This document shows positions 1 through 10,422 of a stretch of DNA of 64,000 nucleotides, in pieces. The stretch spans positions 9,610,001 to 9,674,000 of the forward strand of contig JBHGNT010000009.1 of NCBI GenBank assembly GCA_043228905.1. The letters run 5' to 3'. This DNA comes from Azolla caroliniana. Taxonomy: Eukaryota; Polypodiophyta. Each line of letters opens with the position of its first letter. Position 1 is the first letter of the stretch. Both the position numbers and the translations under genes were made by a program. A model generated the notes under the pieces. That model did no database searches. It saw only the letters and a program-made list of their open reading frames with translations, and had not been told where the DNA came from.

Positions 1-2
1 CA

Positions 3-263
3 GATGTGAATGTATATGGGGCACACCGAGTTGGGAAACATGGTGTTACTCGCTCCGGAGAAAGGCCTATTGTATGCACAATGACAGATGATACAAAGCG
101 GCGGATCATACTCGAAAATAGTTGGGTATACCTCAAAGGTACACAATGCTTTGTGAGTGAAGATCGTACTATCTCACAACAAAATGCTCGTCGTAAAGCA
201 TATGAAGAAAGATTGAAAAACAAGGTTAAGGATGTGCCTAAAGATGGAAATGTAGGCAAATAG
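3..263 (+). CDS. LINE ORF1, C-terminal part (open to window edge)
   Basis: The frame is open from the first bases to a TAG at 261-263, so this is the tail of a longer protein whose start is outside the window. About 85 residues are seen. They contain an R-P-I-V-C stretch, then a segment of the form L-K-G-T-x-C-F-V-S-E-D-R-T followed by Q-x-N-A-R-R-K, and a basic end. That pattern recalls the C-terminal nucleic-acid-binding region of LINE ORF1 proteins, which coats element RNA. The match is by eye only. The frame is the same as that of ORF2 downstream, separated by this one TAG. Confidence 0.55.
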   Translation, partial: DVNVYGAHRVGKHGVTRSGERPIVCTMTDDTKRRIILENSWVYLKGTQCFVSEDRTISQQNARRKAYEERLKNKVKDVPKDGNVGK

Positions 264-269
264 GGACAC

Positions 270-3200
270 GTGATCTATGAGACTAACCCACGCCTTTTAC
301 GACTATGCTTTTGGAACTGCAATGGATACCCATGGAATGCGGGATTTGGCATAGAGGAGTTCACCAATGACTCGGATATCACACTTCTTGTTGAAACATG
401 GGAGCATGATACTCAAAGGATTCAAGGTTTAGGAAACTATAATGTACACTCTTTGATATGGAAGAAAAATCCAAGACAAAGAAGAGGACAAGGAGGGGTG
501 GCATGTTTGATTAAGAAGGAAATAGAGAAATATGTGTCAATCATAAAAAATGATGAAAATAAATGCTACATATGGCTCAAAATAGAAACACCTAATGATT
601 TGCCCACTTTTGTTGTTGGATGTTACATTCCTCATCAAGATTCTAACTTTTATGCGTGTTTGGATAAAGATCAACCGTTTGCCAATCTAGAAGATGATAT
701 TGCTTATTTCAAATCCAAAGGGGAAGTTATTGTCTTTGGTGACATGAATGCTCGTACAAGAAGTTTCCAACTTGATTCACAAGAATCTTTCATGCCACAT
801 ATCTCAAGGATGCAAGAGGATATGCAAATGTATAACCGCTCTTCTAGCGATGAAAAAGATCCGGACCAATTTGGGAAGTTACTCCTACAAATGTGCAATA
901 GTACCGGATTGCTTATTGCAAATGGTATTTCCTTATGGCCCAACACTAATGGTTTTACATGTAGAAAATACAACGGAAATAGTGTGATTGATTATGTGCT
1001 ACTTTCCGAAGGTATTTTGGATCGTATACATAAATTCTCACTTGGTGAATGGACACCGGAATCAGATCATAGGCCTTTATGTATTGATCTCAAATGTATG
1101 CATAGGTTTGATTGTGAGAAGGCTATTGAAGATAATAAACAACCGCACTTGAGCATGAACCTTAAGCGAGCACCCATGTATTCCAAGATGGTTGAGGATA
1201 TGTTACAAATGACAAAGATACAACATGGTGCCACACTAGAATGCAAATGGGAAGTCATTCTCTCATGTACAAACAAATGTTTTTTGACCAACCGCACATC
1301 TTGGAAATGCACCAAGAAACTTAGGAAAAAATGGTTTGATAAAGAATGTCGTGAAGCTCGAAAGTGCCTTATGGTTTTGGATGTAGTTAAGGATAAAGAG
1401 AATTACCAAAAGCATTTGCATGAGTATAAAAGGCTTATTCAAAGAAAGAGAAGAATATGGGAAGTTACTCAACAATTTATCCAAACGCAAGAGAAAGCAC
1501 ATGCATGTGCTAAATTTTGGGGAAATCTAAAGGGAAAACGTGTTGAGAGTTATGGTGACTTAACTCTTCACGACTTGTCTATGCATTGTAAGAATTTATA
1601 TGAGTTATCTCTTGCCGGAAAGATGATGTGTTATGGTTCTCTTTCACATATGCCTTCCTTCTTTACAATTGAAGATATATGCATAGGACTTAAGAAATTG
1701 GCCTCTCGAAAGGCAAGCGATCTTCAATGTATAAAGGCTGAAATGCTCAAATGGACGGGAAAGGAAGCACATATATGGATAAGAGATATGTTTAATGATG
1801 CATTGCAACATGGTATGCCGTACGATTGGACTACAAATTGGATCAAACCTTTACATAAAGGTGGAGATATAAATAATGTAAACAACTATCGAACCATCAT
1901 GGTTGGCTCATTAATGGCAAAACTATTTGGATGTATAATGGAATCAAAGATAAGTGTATGGGTTGAAAAAAGTGGTAAGAGAGCTTATGGACAAGCTGGC
2001 TTTCGGAAACACCATAGCACCATTGATCACCTTATCACCCTTCGAGTATTAATGGAGGAAAGTCGCCTTAGAGGTAAAGGTTTATATTGTTGCTTTGTAG
2101 ACTTCAAGAAAGCTTTTGATATGGTACCTCGTGAGCATCTTTGGAGGCGAATGGAAGAACTTGAGGTGCCAAGTGAATATATGCTTGCAATTTCCCGAAT
2201 TTATGAGAAGGTTATATGTTGTGTGCGCATGAGAGATAAACTTTCAGATTTTTTCAAAAGCACTATTGGTGTTAAGCAAGGATGCCCACTCTCACCAACA
2301 CTATTTGGTCTATGCATTGATGAATTGGAAGAAATGGTTACCAAGTTTGCAAAGGAAGAATGTGTTGAAGAAGTTGCCATTGGGAATGTTGTGATTATGC
2401 TTTTGCTATATGCAGATGATGTAGTGCTTTTTGCAAATACTTTAGGAGATGCACAAAAGCTTATGAAGGCATTGGAAAAATTTTGCATGCATACTAAATT
2501 AAGTGTCAATAGCTCTAAAACAAAGATTATGCTTGTGAAGAGCCAAAAAAGAGATAAACCATGCATTATGTACAACAATGAGCCACTTGAATGTGTGGAA
2601 AGCTTCAAATATCTTGGCCTTGAAGTTCCTTCAAATCATAGATGGAATGAATGTGCTACACGCCGCTTAGAGGCGGGCAAACGAGCATACTATGCATTTG
2701 AGAACACATGCAATCTTGGAGATATTAAGTGTTGGGTCCTCAAGAAATATCTTTTTGACACTTTGGTGACACCAGTTCTTCTCTATGGGGTGGAAGTATG
2801 GGGTGGTAGCATCCCTAAGTCTATGTGGAAAGAGTTTGAAAATGTCCAAAAGCATTTTCTTACCAAGTTTCTACAAGTTAAGAAACAAACGCCCTACACC
2901 CTCCTCCTCCTTGAGACGGGATCGCTTCCCATTGAGATGATGGCCATGGAAAGGGTTGTTGAATACATGCTTAAGGTTCAAAAAAGTCCCTCACATCGAC
3001 TTCCTAGAATTGCGTGGGAAGCAAGCAAAAAGATCCAAAAGACGCATAAAAGCAAAATTTTGTGTTCCGGTTGGATGCAAGATATAGAAAAATGGTTTGG
3101 TAGATGGGATGCGAGACACTTGCTTCATGATGCATCATTAAATTCCTCTGTAAATGAGGCATTTTTGCAACGCCAATGTATCATGACATGGGACAAATGT

Positions 3201-3632
3201 GGAGGCTCACGCTTCACACATTATACTACACATGTTGCACCTAACTACAAAACCATATTCTTCGCGGAAAGGGGAAATCGTACACATCCATACATGTTAG
3301 AGCCCATACCGTTATCTGCCATTCGAACCATTGCTTCCATGCGACTTAGCTCACATGCATTGCGATGTGAAACAGGGCGTTGGGGTACAAGTGATGAGAG
3401 TGGTCGGCTATGCACACTTTGCCCTAAACAAGTTCGCGAGTCTGAGTATCACACTTTGATACAATGCTTTGCCTTTGATCATATTCGACCATGCTTTCCA
3501 CATCTCTTCGATCGAGCCCAATCTTTGCATGAATTCCTCTCACAACCACAATGTGCACTCTCGATTGCAACATTCATTGGTAAAGTTCTTGAACATCGAG
3601 AGCCACTACTCACTTTCACACGTATCACGTGA
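270..3632 (+). CDS. LINE ORF2: AP endonuclease / reverse transcriptase
   Basis: A long open frame (1120 codons from GTG 270) for the enzyme that nicks target DNA and copies element RNA onto it. Residues about 10-275 form an exonuclease/endonuclease/phosphatase domain: W-N-C-N near 15, E-T-W near 40, G-D-M-N-A-R near 157, I-D-Y and the S-D-H-R-P catalytic histidine near 266. Reverse transcriptase spans about 480-800, with F-V-D-F-K-K-A-F-D near 609, Q-G-C-P-L-S-P near 670 and Y-A-D-D near 714. A C-x2-C...H-x4-C zinc motif lies near 1050-1067. All catalytic motifs look intact. No in-frame ATG occurs before about residue 158, inside the endonuclease, so translation may start at GTG, reinitiate, or read through the TAG at 261. 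Confidence 0.9.
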   Translation: MIYETNPRLLRLCFWNCNGYPWNAGFGIEEFTNDSDITLLVETWEHDTQRIQGLGNYNVHSLIWKKNPRQRRGQGGVACLIKKEIEKYVSIIKNDENKCYIWLKIETPNDLPTFVVGCYIPHQDSNFYACLDKDQPFANLEDDIAYFKSKGEVIVFGDMNARTRSFQLDSQESFMPHISRMQEDMQMYNRSSSDEKDPDQFGKLLLQMCNSTGLLIANGISLWPNTNGFTCRKYNGNSVIDYVLLSEGILDRIHKFSLGEWTPESDHRPLCIDLKCMHRFDCEKAIEDNKQPHLSMNLKRAPMYSKMVEDMLQMTKIQHGATLECKWEVILSCTNKCFLTNRTSWKCTKKLRKKWFDKECREARKCLMVLDVVKDKENYQKHLHEYKRLIQRKRRIWEVTQQFIQTQEKAHACAKFWGNLKGKRVESYGDLTLHDLSMHCKNLYELSLAGKMMCYGSLSHMPSFFTIEDICIGLKKLASRKASDLQCIKAEMLKWTGKEAHIWIRDMFNDALQHGMPYDWTTNWIKPLHKGGDINNVNNYRTIMVGSLMAKLFGCIMESKISVWVEKSGKRAYGQAGFRKHHSTIDHLITLRVLMEESRLRGKGLYCCFVDFKKAFDMVPREHLWRRMEELEVPSEYMLAISRIYEKVICCVRMRDKLSDFFKSTIGVKQGCPLSPTLFGLCIDELEEMVTKFAKEECVEEVAIGNVVIMLLLYADDVVLFANTLGDAQKLMKALEKFCMHTKLSVNSSKTKIMLVKSQKRDKPCIMYNNEPLECVESFKYLGLEVPSNHRWNECATRRLEAGKRAYYAFENTCNLGDIKCWVLKKYLFDTLVTPVLLYGVEVWGGSIPKSMWKEFENVQKHFLTKFLQVKKQTPYTLLLLETGSLPIEMMAMERVVEYMLKVQKSPSHRLPRIAWEASKKIQKTHKSKILCSGWMQDIEKWFGRWDARHLLHDASLNSSVNEAFLQRQCIMTWDKCGGSRFTHYTTHVAPNYKTIFFAERGNRTHPYMLEPIPLSAIRTIASMRLSSHALRCETGRWGTSDESGRLCTLCPKQVRESEYHTLIQCFAFDHIRPCFPHLFDRAQSLHEFLSQPQCALSIATFIGKVLEHREPLLTFTRIT

Positions 3633-3715
3633 AATGTAATATTTTTGGTCTCATAGGTCATATTTGATCTCCGAAGACGATAATATAATCTATCTATCTA
3701 TCTATCTATCTATCT
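3633..3715 (+). other. LINE 3' UTR with (ATCT)n tail
   Basis: The 55-base 3' UTR is followed by about seven units of a tetranucleotide repeat (3688-3715) instead of poly(A). Some LINE clades end in short tandem repeats that serve as the reverse-transcription start. The repeat directly abuts Ty3-1 gag, which marks the insertion junction. The matching target-site duplication is off the window. Confidence 0.75.
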
Positions 3716-4565
3716 TTACAAAGAGCCCATGGAGAAAGCTGTGTTATGCTGTGTCCGATCGATGGCCAGGACGCGTGTGATGACTTGCTTGATTGTTTGG
3801 TTAGAGATATTGGTAAGTGCGAGAGTCGTCCGTAGAGGCTCCCGTAGGCTGAACAGGAAGGTATCCGGAATGTGATGAGCGAAGACATCGTCGGCCAGTT
3901 GTCGGTAGAGATCCTGAAACCGGATCATGAACTGGGGGACCGTCTCGTGAGATTCTTGGCTCATGGAAAAGAACTATCGGAGTAGTTCGCGCTTTGGTAC
4001 TTCGCGGTGAAATAATTCTAGAAACTTTGTTTGGACGTCCTGGAACATTGTGACCTCCCCCATGTCGAGGCGGGAGTACCATCGAGCAACCGGGCCATCG
4101 AGGGATAGAGCAAATTCCGCGATTTTGGAGGACTCGATCTCGGCAGCCAATAACCGCTGCGTCGAGTGGTTGGTCTGCCATGTGGACACGAAAGCACGGG
4201 TGTGCGATTCCGCGTCGGGGCCGTCTGTATATCGTGGGTAAGGGTAAGGCATGGTGTCGAGATCCGGTTCTTCAGTAAAGCCGGAAAAGGGTTAGGGTCC
4301 AGTTGGGTGACCTCTAGAGGGCTTGGCGGGGAGGTCAGTGCGGAATCAACTTGCGACTGGGTATCGGGTGGCAAGGATTGCAACCGGTGAGCCTCCGATA
4401 GTTCTTGGAAAGATTGATCAGTGACCGCCGAGTCGGATGTGCCTTTGACTGGCTCAGGGTGTCGGGTAGGTGGCCGAGACCGCGTGATGTGATTGGGCGC
4501 CGTGATGGCGGCTGAGGTTTACCTCCTACGTAGTTTGCTGTGACCTTACAACTGTAACCAGGCAT
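3716..4565 (-). pseudogene. Ty3-1 gag (truncated, broken)
   Basis: Capsid-type gag of a gypsy element, read right to left. The core (4252-3716) has the Retrotrans_gag pattern: A-R-W-Y-S-R-L, F-x-D-V-Q-T-K-F-L-E-L-F-H, then S-Q-E-S-H-E-T-V-P-Q-F and R-F-Q-D-L-Y-R-Q-L. A TAG at 3974-3976 interrupts the core, and the N-terminal third is in another frame (a shift near 4260-4285). The C-terminus, with any zinc knuckle, is lost at the LINE junction. It is not functional. Confidence 0.75.
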
Positions 4566-4574
4566 GCCAAATTG

Positions 4575-5038
4575 TGTTAACCGTTTCTGGGGGAAACACC
4601 TTCGATGAGCCCACAGGCTATCGGTATCAAGGGGTTGTGTTACATGGAAGCCTCTTCTACACTTAGAAGACGATATGAGAACGAGGAGCGTACACGGGCT
4701 ACAACCCGTTAGGCATAGACGTAGCTCGGTTGCGAGTACCGGGGAGAATACACAGATGAAGGAACAGTAAGAGCGAGATTTATATTAAATGAGAAACTCA
4801 CAATGATTATAGTACACGGCTCTCGGCCGGAAACAGTTTGTGCAGAGCTCGGTGCTACGATAGTAATCTTGCTAAAATAATTTATATATGCCCCCCTTGA
4901 GGTATGCAGATCTCGGTTTATATAGTTTTCTTCCTTAGATAGAGCTGAGCCATTGGCTGATTGAGAGGGCTAAAAACTCGACTATTTCTAGTTCTACCTA
5001 TTCCCTCACCTACTTTTCTACCTACCGGCGAGTTTACA
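4575..5038 (-). repeat. Ty3-1 5' LTR
   Basis: On the minus strand the segment begins TGTAAACTCG and ends GGTTAACA. A TATATAA box reads on the minus strand near 4918. It is followed (to the left) by a possible primer site beginning TTGGCATGCC at about 4560-4572. The boundaries come from TG...CA ends and from where flanking coding homology begins; no second LTR is visible to confirm them. Confidence 0.55.
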
Positions 5039-5071
5039 TATTATGTATTTATATTTCTGGCCTATGGACAA

Positions 5072-5392
5072 TAGCTGCATGTGGCAAGGGAAAGGAACAA
5101 AGGCCGGTTCGACCGAACGCACCAGCTACGACCAAAGAAGATTGAGGAAGGCGACTGGGTGTTGGTGTACGATAGCAACCTCGAAAACCAGCACAAGGCG
5201 GTGTGTAAGTTCGCGAGGAGGTGGTTCGGGCCCTACGTTGTAACGAGCACGGACGACAACGACACCTACCATCTTGCGTAGCTCGATGGGACACAGATAA
5301 CAGTGTCGGTAGCTGGGATGAGGATCAAGCCCTTCAAGAAGCGGCATGAAGGTGAACCAGACCCGGTAAGCGCGGGCGACGACAACGACTAG
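5072..5392 (+). pseudogene. Ty3-2 integrase C-terminal domain fragment
   Basis: Reads as a DNA-binding integrase tail of the GPY/F type: E-E-G-D-W-V-L-V-Y, then F-A-R-R-W-F-G-P-Y, a TAG at 5279-5281, and L-D-G-T-Q-I with K-P-F-K-K-R. The same order occurs in Ty3-8 near 46310-46520. Upstream catalytic parts are lost at the Ty3-1 insertion. Only the last ~100 residues remain. Confidence 0.8.
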
Positions 5393-5484
5393 ACTGGAGT
5401 GGACGATAGTTCAGAGAGCGACGGGTGACCGTGAGCCGGTTTTCTCCGGTATTTGTCCCTCTCCGGCGCATGCAGGTGGATGCG

Positions 5485-5502
5485 CGGTTTGGTGGGGGTG
5501 GA
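5485..5502 (+). other. Ty3-2 polypurine tract
   Basis: A G-rich run (GGTTTGGTGGGGGTGGA) immediately precedes the LTR start TGTCGTGAAG. Ty3-8 has a near-identical tract before its 3' LTR at 46700-46717. It would prime plus-strand synthesis. Confidence 0.7.
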
Positions 5503-6295
5503 TGTCGTGAAGAAAACCAGCCTTAGGAGGAATTGATGAATAAGACGCATGAACCGGCCCTTACGCGCGGGCACAAGTATTGGTAAGATGTACATAATTA
5601 GGAATAGGTTGGTTGATGTAAATATACTAGGTAATACACATTTATTAGCTAGGAAATCAATGTGTATCTCTGTCCGAAGGGATAGAGAATAAAGATGATG
5701 TATTCAGGATGTGACAGTCCTCGCCGATGGCCTATAAAAGAAAAGGGGAGATGGCTGAAACAGATATCGCGTTTTGGGAGGATGAAGTGTTGTCGGACTG
5801 GGAACCGAGCACTCTTCTCACTTTCTTCATTGAGCTTTGCAGGTTTTGGTCGGTTGCCTTTGCTCGAGGGAGAAGCCCGTGCGCTTCGGCAAAGGCTCCA
5901 CTGCGTGCTCTATGTGTGTTGGTGTTTGTGTGTGGTCGCTCACCGACTCGCCGGTTGTAATCTCGAAGAGCATTGTATTCGCCTAGTTGTCTTAATTGAT
6001 TCCTTGTTTGTGAGTCCTCTGCGTATTTGTGTGTGTGTCTTGGCCCATTGTCGGCACGAAGTCAGACGAGAGTGTGTTACGGTTCATTCTTCGTACACTA
6101 CTGCGGTAGTCGTTGAGCTGGCAAGCACGAGTCGAGGATTGTTCACCCGGTGAGCACTGCGTACCTACTTGTTGGTAGTCGGTACTTGCCGACCCATTGT
6201 TACACCTTGCTCCTCCCTTTGTTTCGGGTATTCCTCGGTCCAGGGCCCTTGCGGTTCCACATTAGTTTCCTATGCGAGAGGGTAACAACACGACA
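5503..6295 (+). repeat. Ty3-2 3' LTR
   Basis: 793 bp starting TGTCGTGAAG and ending ACACGACA, the same end style as the LTRs of Ty3-3, Ty3-8 and Ty3-9. A TATA box (CCTATAAAAG) sits near 5728-5737 in sense orientation, about 230 bases in. The right neighbour at 6296 resumes in the middle of the Ty3-3 gag codons, which fixes the end. Long frames across this LTR are not genes. Confidence 0.8.
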
Positions 6296-6490
6296 CCGCG
6301 TTGTAGGCTTCCAAGTAGAATGGGACTTTGTCCCCGTTGAAACGATTGACTCTTTCGACCACTCGCTCAAAAGCTTGTTGCGCTGTTTCTCGCCTCATCG
6401 CCACTCGTCCGAACTCCATCACCACTTTAGTCACCATCTCCACGAAGTCATCGTCCTCCGACTCCATCGTCCCTTGCTGCCTTTTCACGT
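6296..6490 (-). pseudogene. Ty3-3 gag N-terminus
   Basis: Minus-strand coding tail with V-E-R-V-N-R-F-N-G-D-K-V and Y-L-E-A-Y. It lines up with the gag of Ty3-8 (V-E-R-L-V-Q-W-I-G-Q-F-N-G-K-D-V) and Ty3-9 (T-V-E-I-V-G-R-F-D-G-K). The likely start is the ATG near 6468, after the primer site. The frame breaks at 6296 where Ty3-2 begins. Confidence 0.7.
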
Positions 6491-6504
6491 CGGGTTCACC
6501 AAAT
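6491..6504 (-). other. Ty3-3 primer binding site
   Basis: On the minus strand ATTTGGTGAACCCG follows two bases after the LTR end CACGACA. TGGTGAACCCG is complementary to a tRNA 3' end. The same site follows the Ty3-8 LTR at 41052. Confidence 0.75.
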
Positions 6505-6505
6505 A

Positions 6506-7249
6506 TGTCGTGGCTTTCCGCGAGTACGTGCAGGATCCTAGGTGGGACCACAGGGGTCTTGGACTAGGGAGGGATGGATACCATGAGACTGACTCCCTCC
6601 ATGAATGGCCGCAACAGAGCAACACAAACCAGAACGTTTCCGGTCGGGTACAGGAGGCTACCAAACAAAGAGAGGGCACTCTCGCACACAACACCGGTCC
6701 AACTCACACCCTCATGTACAGAAATGAAAAAAAGAAAAACATTGAAGACACCGATACACATAAACTTATGCATATTTACAGGAGCAAGATACAAACCGAC
6801 TTCGAGCCAGTCCTAGATGGCTCAAGATACAACGGCTGTCTACAGCCAAGCCACCAGTCAGGGGATCTCTTGGGCTCGTCGCGCCGAGCGGGGTCTTGCA
6901 CAGGAGACAAGGCTGAAACAAAACTGCTAGATGCCAAGACTCGACCCACAAAACGACGAAGAAGAAGAAACTAAATGAAACCCTAGGCGAGAGAAAGCAA
7001 ATAAGAGTGAAAGAAAACTAACTTACTTCGAACGTGATGGTATACCCTTCTAACTCAAAATGGGCAACCCCTTTTACAAGGGAGCCTCCCTTCCTTTTAT
7101 AGCCCAAGGAGGGAGGGATGTTACAATGTGGGATAAATTCTCCCCATTATTCTATACACCAATTTCTATTATACATGTGCACATGTTGCACATTGCCGAC
7201 TTGCCCATTACATCCCAATTTCACACCGTAGTCGGAAATCTTCACGACA
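6506..7249 (-). repeat. Ty3-3 5' LTR
   Basis: On the minus strand it starts TGTCGTGAAG (at 7249) and ends GCCACGACA (at 6506), 744 bp. A TATA box (GGCTATAAAAGG, minus strand) lies near 7090-7101. It shares its first ten bases with the oppositely oriented Ty3-2 LTR, so the two are an inverted pair of one family. Confidence 0.75.
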
Positions 7250-9990
7250 ATAGGTGAAAGCATCACAATTGGAAGAAGTGAATTTGGGAACCTACAAAGA
7301 AGCAAGACCGGTGCAGGTGGCCAAAGAAATGCCATGGGAGGTGAAATCGGCAATGATCACATTATTGAAAGAATTCCGGGACGTATTTGCATGGTCATAT
7401 GAAGACATGCGGGGACTGGACCCGCAATTGTATCAACACTAGATTCATTTAAGCAAGGATGCGAAACTGGTAGCGTAGAGACGTTACCGGATGAATCCGA
7501 ATTACGCGGCTAAAGAAAAAGAGGAGGTCGACAAGTTGCTGTGGGTTGGGTTCATCCGGCCAGTGAAGAAAGCCACCTAGCTAAGCCTGATCGTGGTGGT
7601 ACTGAAGAAAAATGGAAAGATCCGGGTCTGTGTGGATTACCGCAAATTGAATGCTGCCACTGTCACTGATGCATTTCCGCTCCCATTCACGGATGGAGTC
7701 TTGGATGCGGTAGTAGGCCACGAGATGTATAACTTCCTCGATGGATTTAGCGGGTATAGCCAAATCAGGATGCACCCGGATGATCAAGAGCAAACAGTGT
7801 TCGTCACCGAATGGGGAGTCTTTGTAGTGGTCGTAATGATGTTCGGACTGAAGACGACATCGGCAATGTTCCAATGAATCATCATGGAAATTTTCGGGGA
7901 ATTAATTCCAGCGTTTATGCAGGTGTTCTTGGATGATTTTGCGGTGTACAACAGGAAAGGAGAACATCTTGACCATCTCCGGTTATGCCTGGAGAAATGC
8001 AGAGGTTACCGGCTAAGTCTGAACCCGACGAAATGTGTATTCGGTGTAACAAGTGGCACGCTACTAGGCCATATTGTGAGTAAGGACGGGATTGTGGTGG
8101 ACCTGGATAAAGTTAAAGCCATTTTGGAAGCACCGGCACCAACAACCGCCAAAGCTCTGAGACGGTTTTTAGGGCAACTCCGGTGGCATAACCGGATGCT
8201 CCGATACTTGGCCGATCTTGCGACACCACTACACGCAGTTGTACACCGGATACCATTCCAATGGACAGAACCGGAGGATAAGGCATACCATGCGCTCAAA
8301 ATAATGTTGTCCCAGGCACCGGTCGTACAACCCCCGGATTGGTCGAAGGAATTTCATGTGTTCGTGGATGCATCTGATATCGTGATCGGCAATGTTCTAA
8401 TCCAGCTCACCGAACCAAATTGGTACTGGCTGGTTTACTACGCTAGTCGAAAGCTCTCCTAGGCAGAACAAAATTATTCAACAATGGAAAGGGAAGCCTT
8501 GGGAATGATATACAACGTAACGAAGTTCCGTCACTATTTGCTGGGACAAAAATTCTCATTCCATGTAGATCATTTGGCTTTACTTTACTTGGTTTGCAAG
8601 GCATCGCTAATCGGCAAACTAGCACAATGGACACTGCTTCTATAGGAGTTTGAATTCGATATTTACCACAGACCAGGAGTACAACATGCGGTTGCGGATT
8701 ACTTGAGCTGGTTAGAATCCGAAGAGGCAGGCGACGACGTCAAAGACGACCTTCCGGATGCGTAACTGTTCAGGGTAACAACGGAGAATACGGTGGATGG
8801 ACAGTGGCCGAGGAAGACAAATGGCTAACGAATATGCATCCGTTTTTAAGCACCAAATTGCCTCCAGAAGAACTGAACAAGGACGAACGGAAGCGGTTGG
8901 CTGTACAAAGCCGACATTTTTGTTTACTGGAGGATATGTTGTACCACAAGGGATGGTATATGGCGAAGAGAAGTTCAGAGCGACGAAAAGGAGACAATTT
9001 TATGGGAAGTTCATTGTGGAGTCGCCAGAGGACATTATGACGGAGAAGTAACATCAAAGAAGATATGGCGAAGTGGATTGTGGTGGCCTACAACAATGAA
9101 GGACTCGATTCGATATGCAAAGGAATGCGACTTATGTCAACGAATGGGCCAACAAACAGAACAAGCAAGGATGGCACACCAGTCGGTGTTACCACTGGAG
9201 CCGTCTCAAAAATAGGGATTGGACTTCGTCAGACCGTTCAAACCTCCGACAATGCGGACTGGGAACCGGTATATCATTGTAGCAACAGACCACTGCACCA
9301 AATGGGTGGAAGCAAAGACACTCCAGGATAATACTGCAACCTCAACGACCAAGTTCCTATATGAGTACATTTGGTGCCGATATGGATGCCCGATAGAACT
9401 CATCAGTGATCGAGGACATTTCCTCGGTCAAGTAGTAGAGAGCTTGATGACATTTTATGTGGTTGTACACAAGCGGAGTACACCTTATTATCCACAAGCC
9501 AACGGATTGGGCGAATCCACCAACAAAACCTTGCAGAACATCCTCCGGAAAATAGTCAATGAAAACCGCACCGACTGGGACATGAAGTTGCAGAGTGCGT
9601 TGTGGGCGTACCGAACTGCGTACAAAACAAGTATCCGGACAACACCATTCCGTTTAGCTCTCGGATTAAAAGCGGTCATGCCGATAGAGTTTCAAATTCC
9701 GAGTTTACGAATTCAAGTACGGGAAAGGTTAAGTGAGAAGGAATCAGATAAAATTCGTCTAGTGCCATTGTGCGAATTAGAAGAATACCGGATAGCTATC
9801 ATCCTGCAGTTGGAACTCGAGCAACGACGACGGAAAGCGTTCGTCGACTGGCACTAGAAAGGGAACGAGAAAATGTTCGGGATCGCAAGCCAGTGTTAGT
9901 ATTTTAGACCCGGATGGGCAAAATGCCGAGAAAGCTATGGTTCTGGTAGACCGGACTGTAGTGGATCACACGAGAGTTTAAAGGCTCGTA
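7250..9990 (+). pseudogene. Ty3-4 pol: reverse transcriptase, RNase H, integrase
   Basis: One frame can be followed for RT and RNase H (7254-8765): R-V-C-V-D-Y-R-K-L-N near 7625, F-L-D-G-F-S-G-Y near 7735 and F-L-D-D near 7930, then an RNase H V-D-A-S near 8365. Integrase follows: an H-x-G-x-H...C-x2-C zinc region at about 9010-9145 and catalytic D near 9279, D near 9407 and E near 9515, each in normal context. In-frame stops interrupt it at 7440, 7479, 7578, 7875, 8460, 8646, 8763 and about 9213, mostly TAG. Protease is absent. A degraded tail runs to about 9990. Confidence 0.85.
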
Positions 9991-10187
9991 TCAGCTAGGA
10001 ACGCTGGCCGAAGAGTTCGTGAAAAAATGGGTAAACGGGTTTCTGACTAAAATCTTATTACGAACCAATGCCGCGGAACCCGTTTAAACAACCGAATGCT
10101 GAAGCAGAAACCGGGAACGACAAGCGGATAATCGGCAACCAAGAGGAGGAACATACAACGGATTCGGAGGTGGCGGATACAAGGGTT

Positions 10188-10240
10188 TAAAAAAAAAAAG
10201 AAGAAACAAAAAAAAGAAGAAACAAAAAAAAGAAGGAACG
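10188..10240 (+). other. Purine-rich tract after Ty3-4 pol
   Basis: A run of A with interspersed G (AAAAAAAGAAGAAAC repeats). It could be an internal polypurine tract or a spacer. It separates pol from the extra coding region; the following 180 bases to 10422 show nothing else recognisable. Confidence 0.5.
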
Positions 10241-10422
10241 GACACCGCGAAACATTGTCCTCATGCAGGGGAATGGAGTAAAGCCACCATGCAAGAAAAA
10301 AAAATAAAAATAAATGAATGTAGGCCATTAAAAAAATGAACAGACACCTTGAAACGGTGTGACGTAAGTCATTTAAAGCCCACCACGCGTCACACTACCA
10401 CTATTAAAAGCACACGACGTGC

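Larger units (their letters stand above)
1..3715 (+). mobile_element. LINE-type non-LTR retrotransposon, 3' part
   Basis: The element runs from the window edge to a microsatellite tail at 3688-3715. It holds the end of an ORF1, a complete ORF2 (endonuclease, reverse transcriptase, zinc knuckle) and a short 3' UTR. It stops abruptly in the minus-strand gag of Ty3-1, so it probably inserted there; the 5' end and the other half of the target lie outside the window. The 1120-codon open frame makes it one of the best preserved, and probably youngest, insertions here. Confidence 0.9.
3716..5038 (-). mobile_element. Ty3-1: gypsy element 5' end (LTR + gag)
   Basis: A minus-strand Ty3/gypsy fragment with its 5' LTR at 4575-5038 and the first part of gag to its left, cut off by the LINE at 3716. 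Its right edge falls inside the integrase of the opposite-strand Ty3-2, so it inserted there. The pol and 3' LTR presumably lie left of the window beyond the LINE. Confidence 0.75.
5039..6295 (+). mobile_element. Ty3-2: gypsy element 3' end
   Basis: A plus-strand remnant with integrase C-terminus, polypurine tract and 3' LTR. Its left side was broken by Ty3-1, and its right LTR edge (6295) interrupts the minus-strand gag of Ty3-3. It belongs to the same lineage as Ty3-8, judged by integrase C-terminus, PPT and LTR end sequences. Confidence 0.75.
6296..7249 (-). mobile_element. Ty3-3: gypsy element 5' end
   Basis: Minus-strand 5' LTR (6506-7249), primer binding site and the first ~60 codons of gag, cut by Ty3-2. 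Its outer LTR edge interrupts Ty3-4 pol at 7250, so this element inserted into Ty3-4. The rest lies left of the window beyond the stacked insertions. Confidence 0.75.

Noticed and set aside
704-1502. Antisense open frames within the LINE ORF2
   Set aside because: They are shadows of a strongly supported sense ORF with intact endonuclease and RT motifs.
5695-6974. Open frames of 152 and 274 codons on the plus strand
   Set aside because: They run through LTR sequence, and the second crosses an insertion boundary (6295/6296) and an antisense gag and LTR; no domain is seen.
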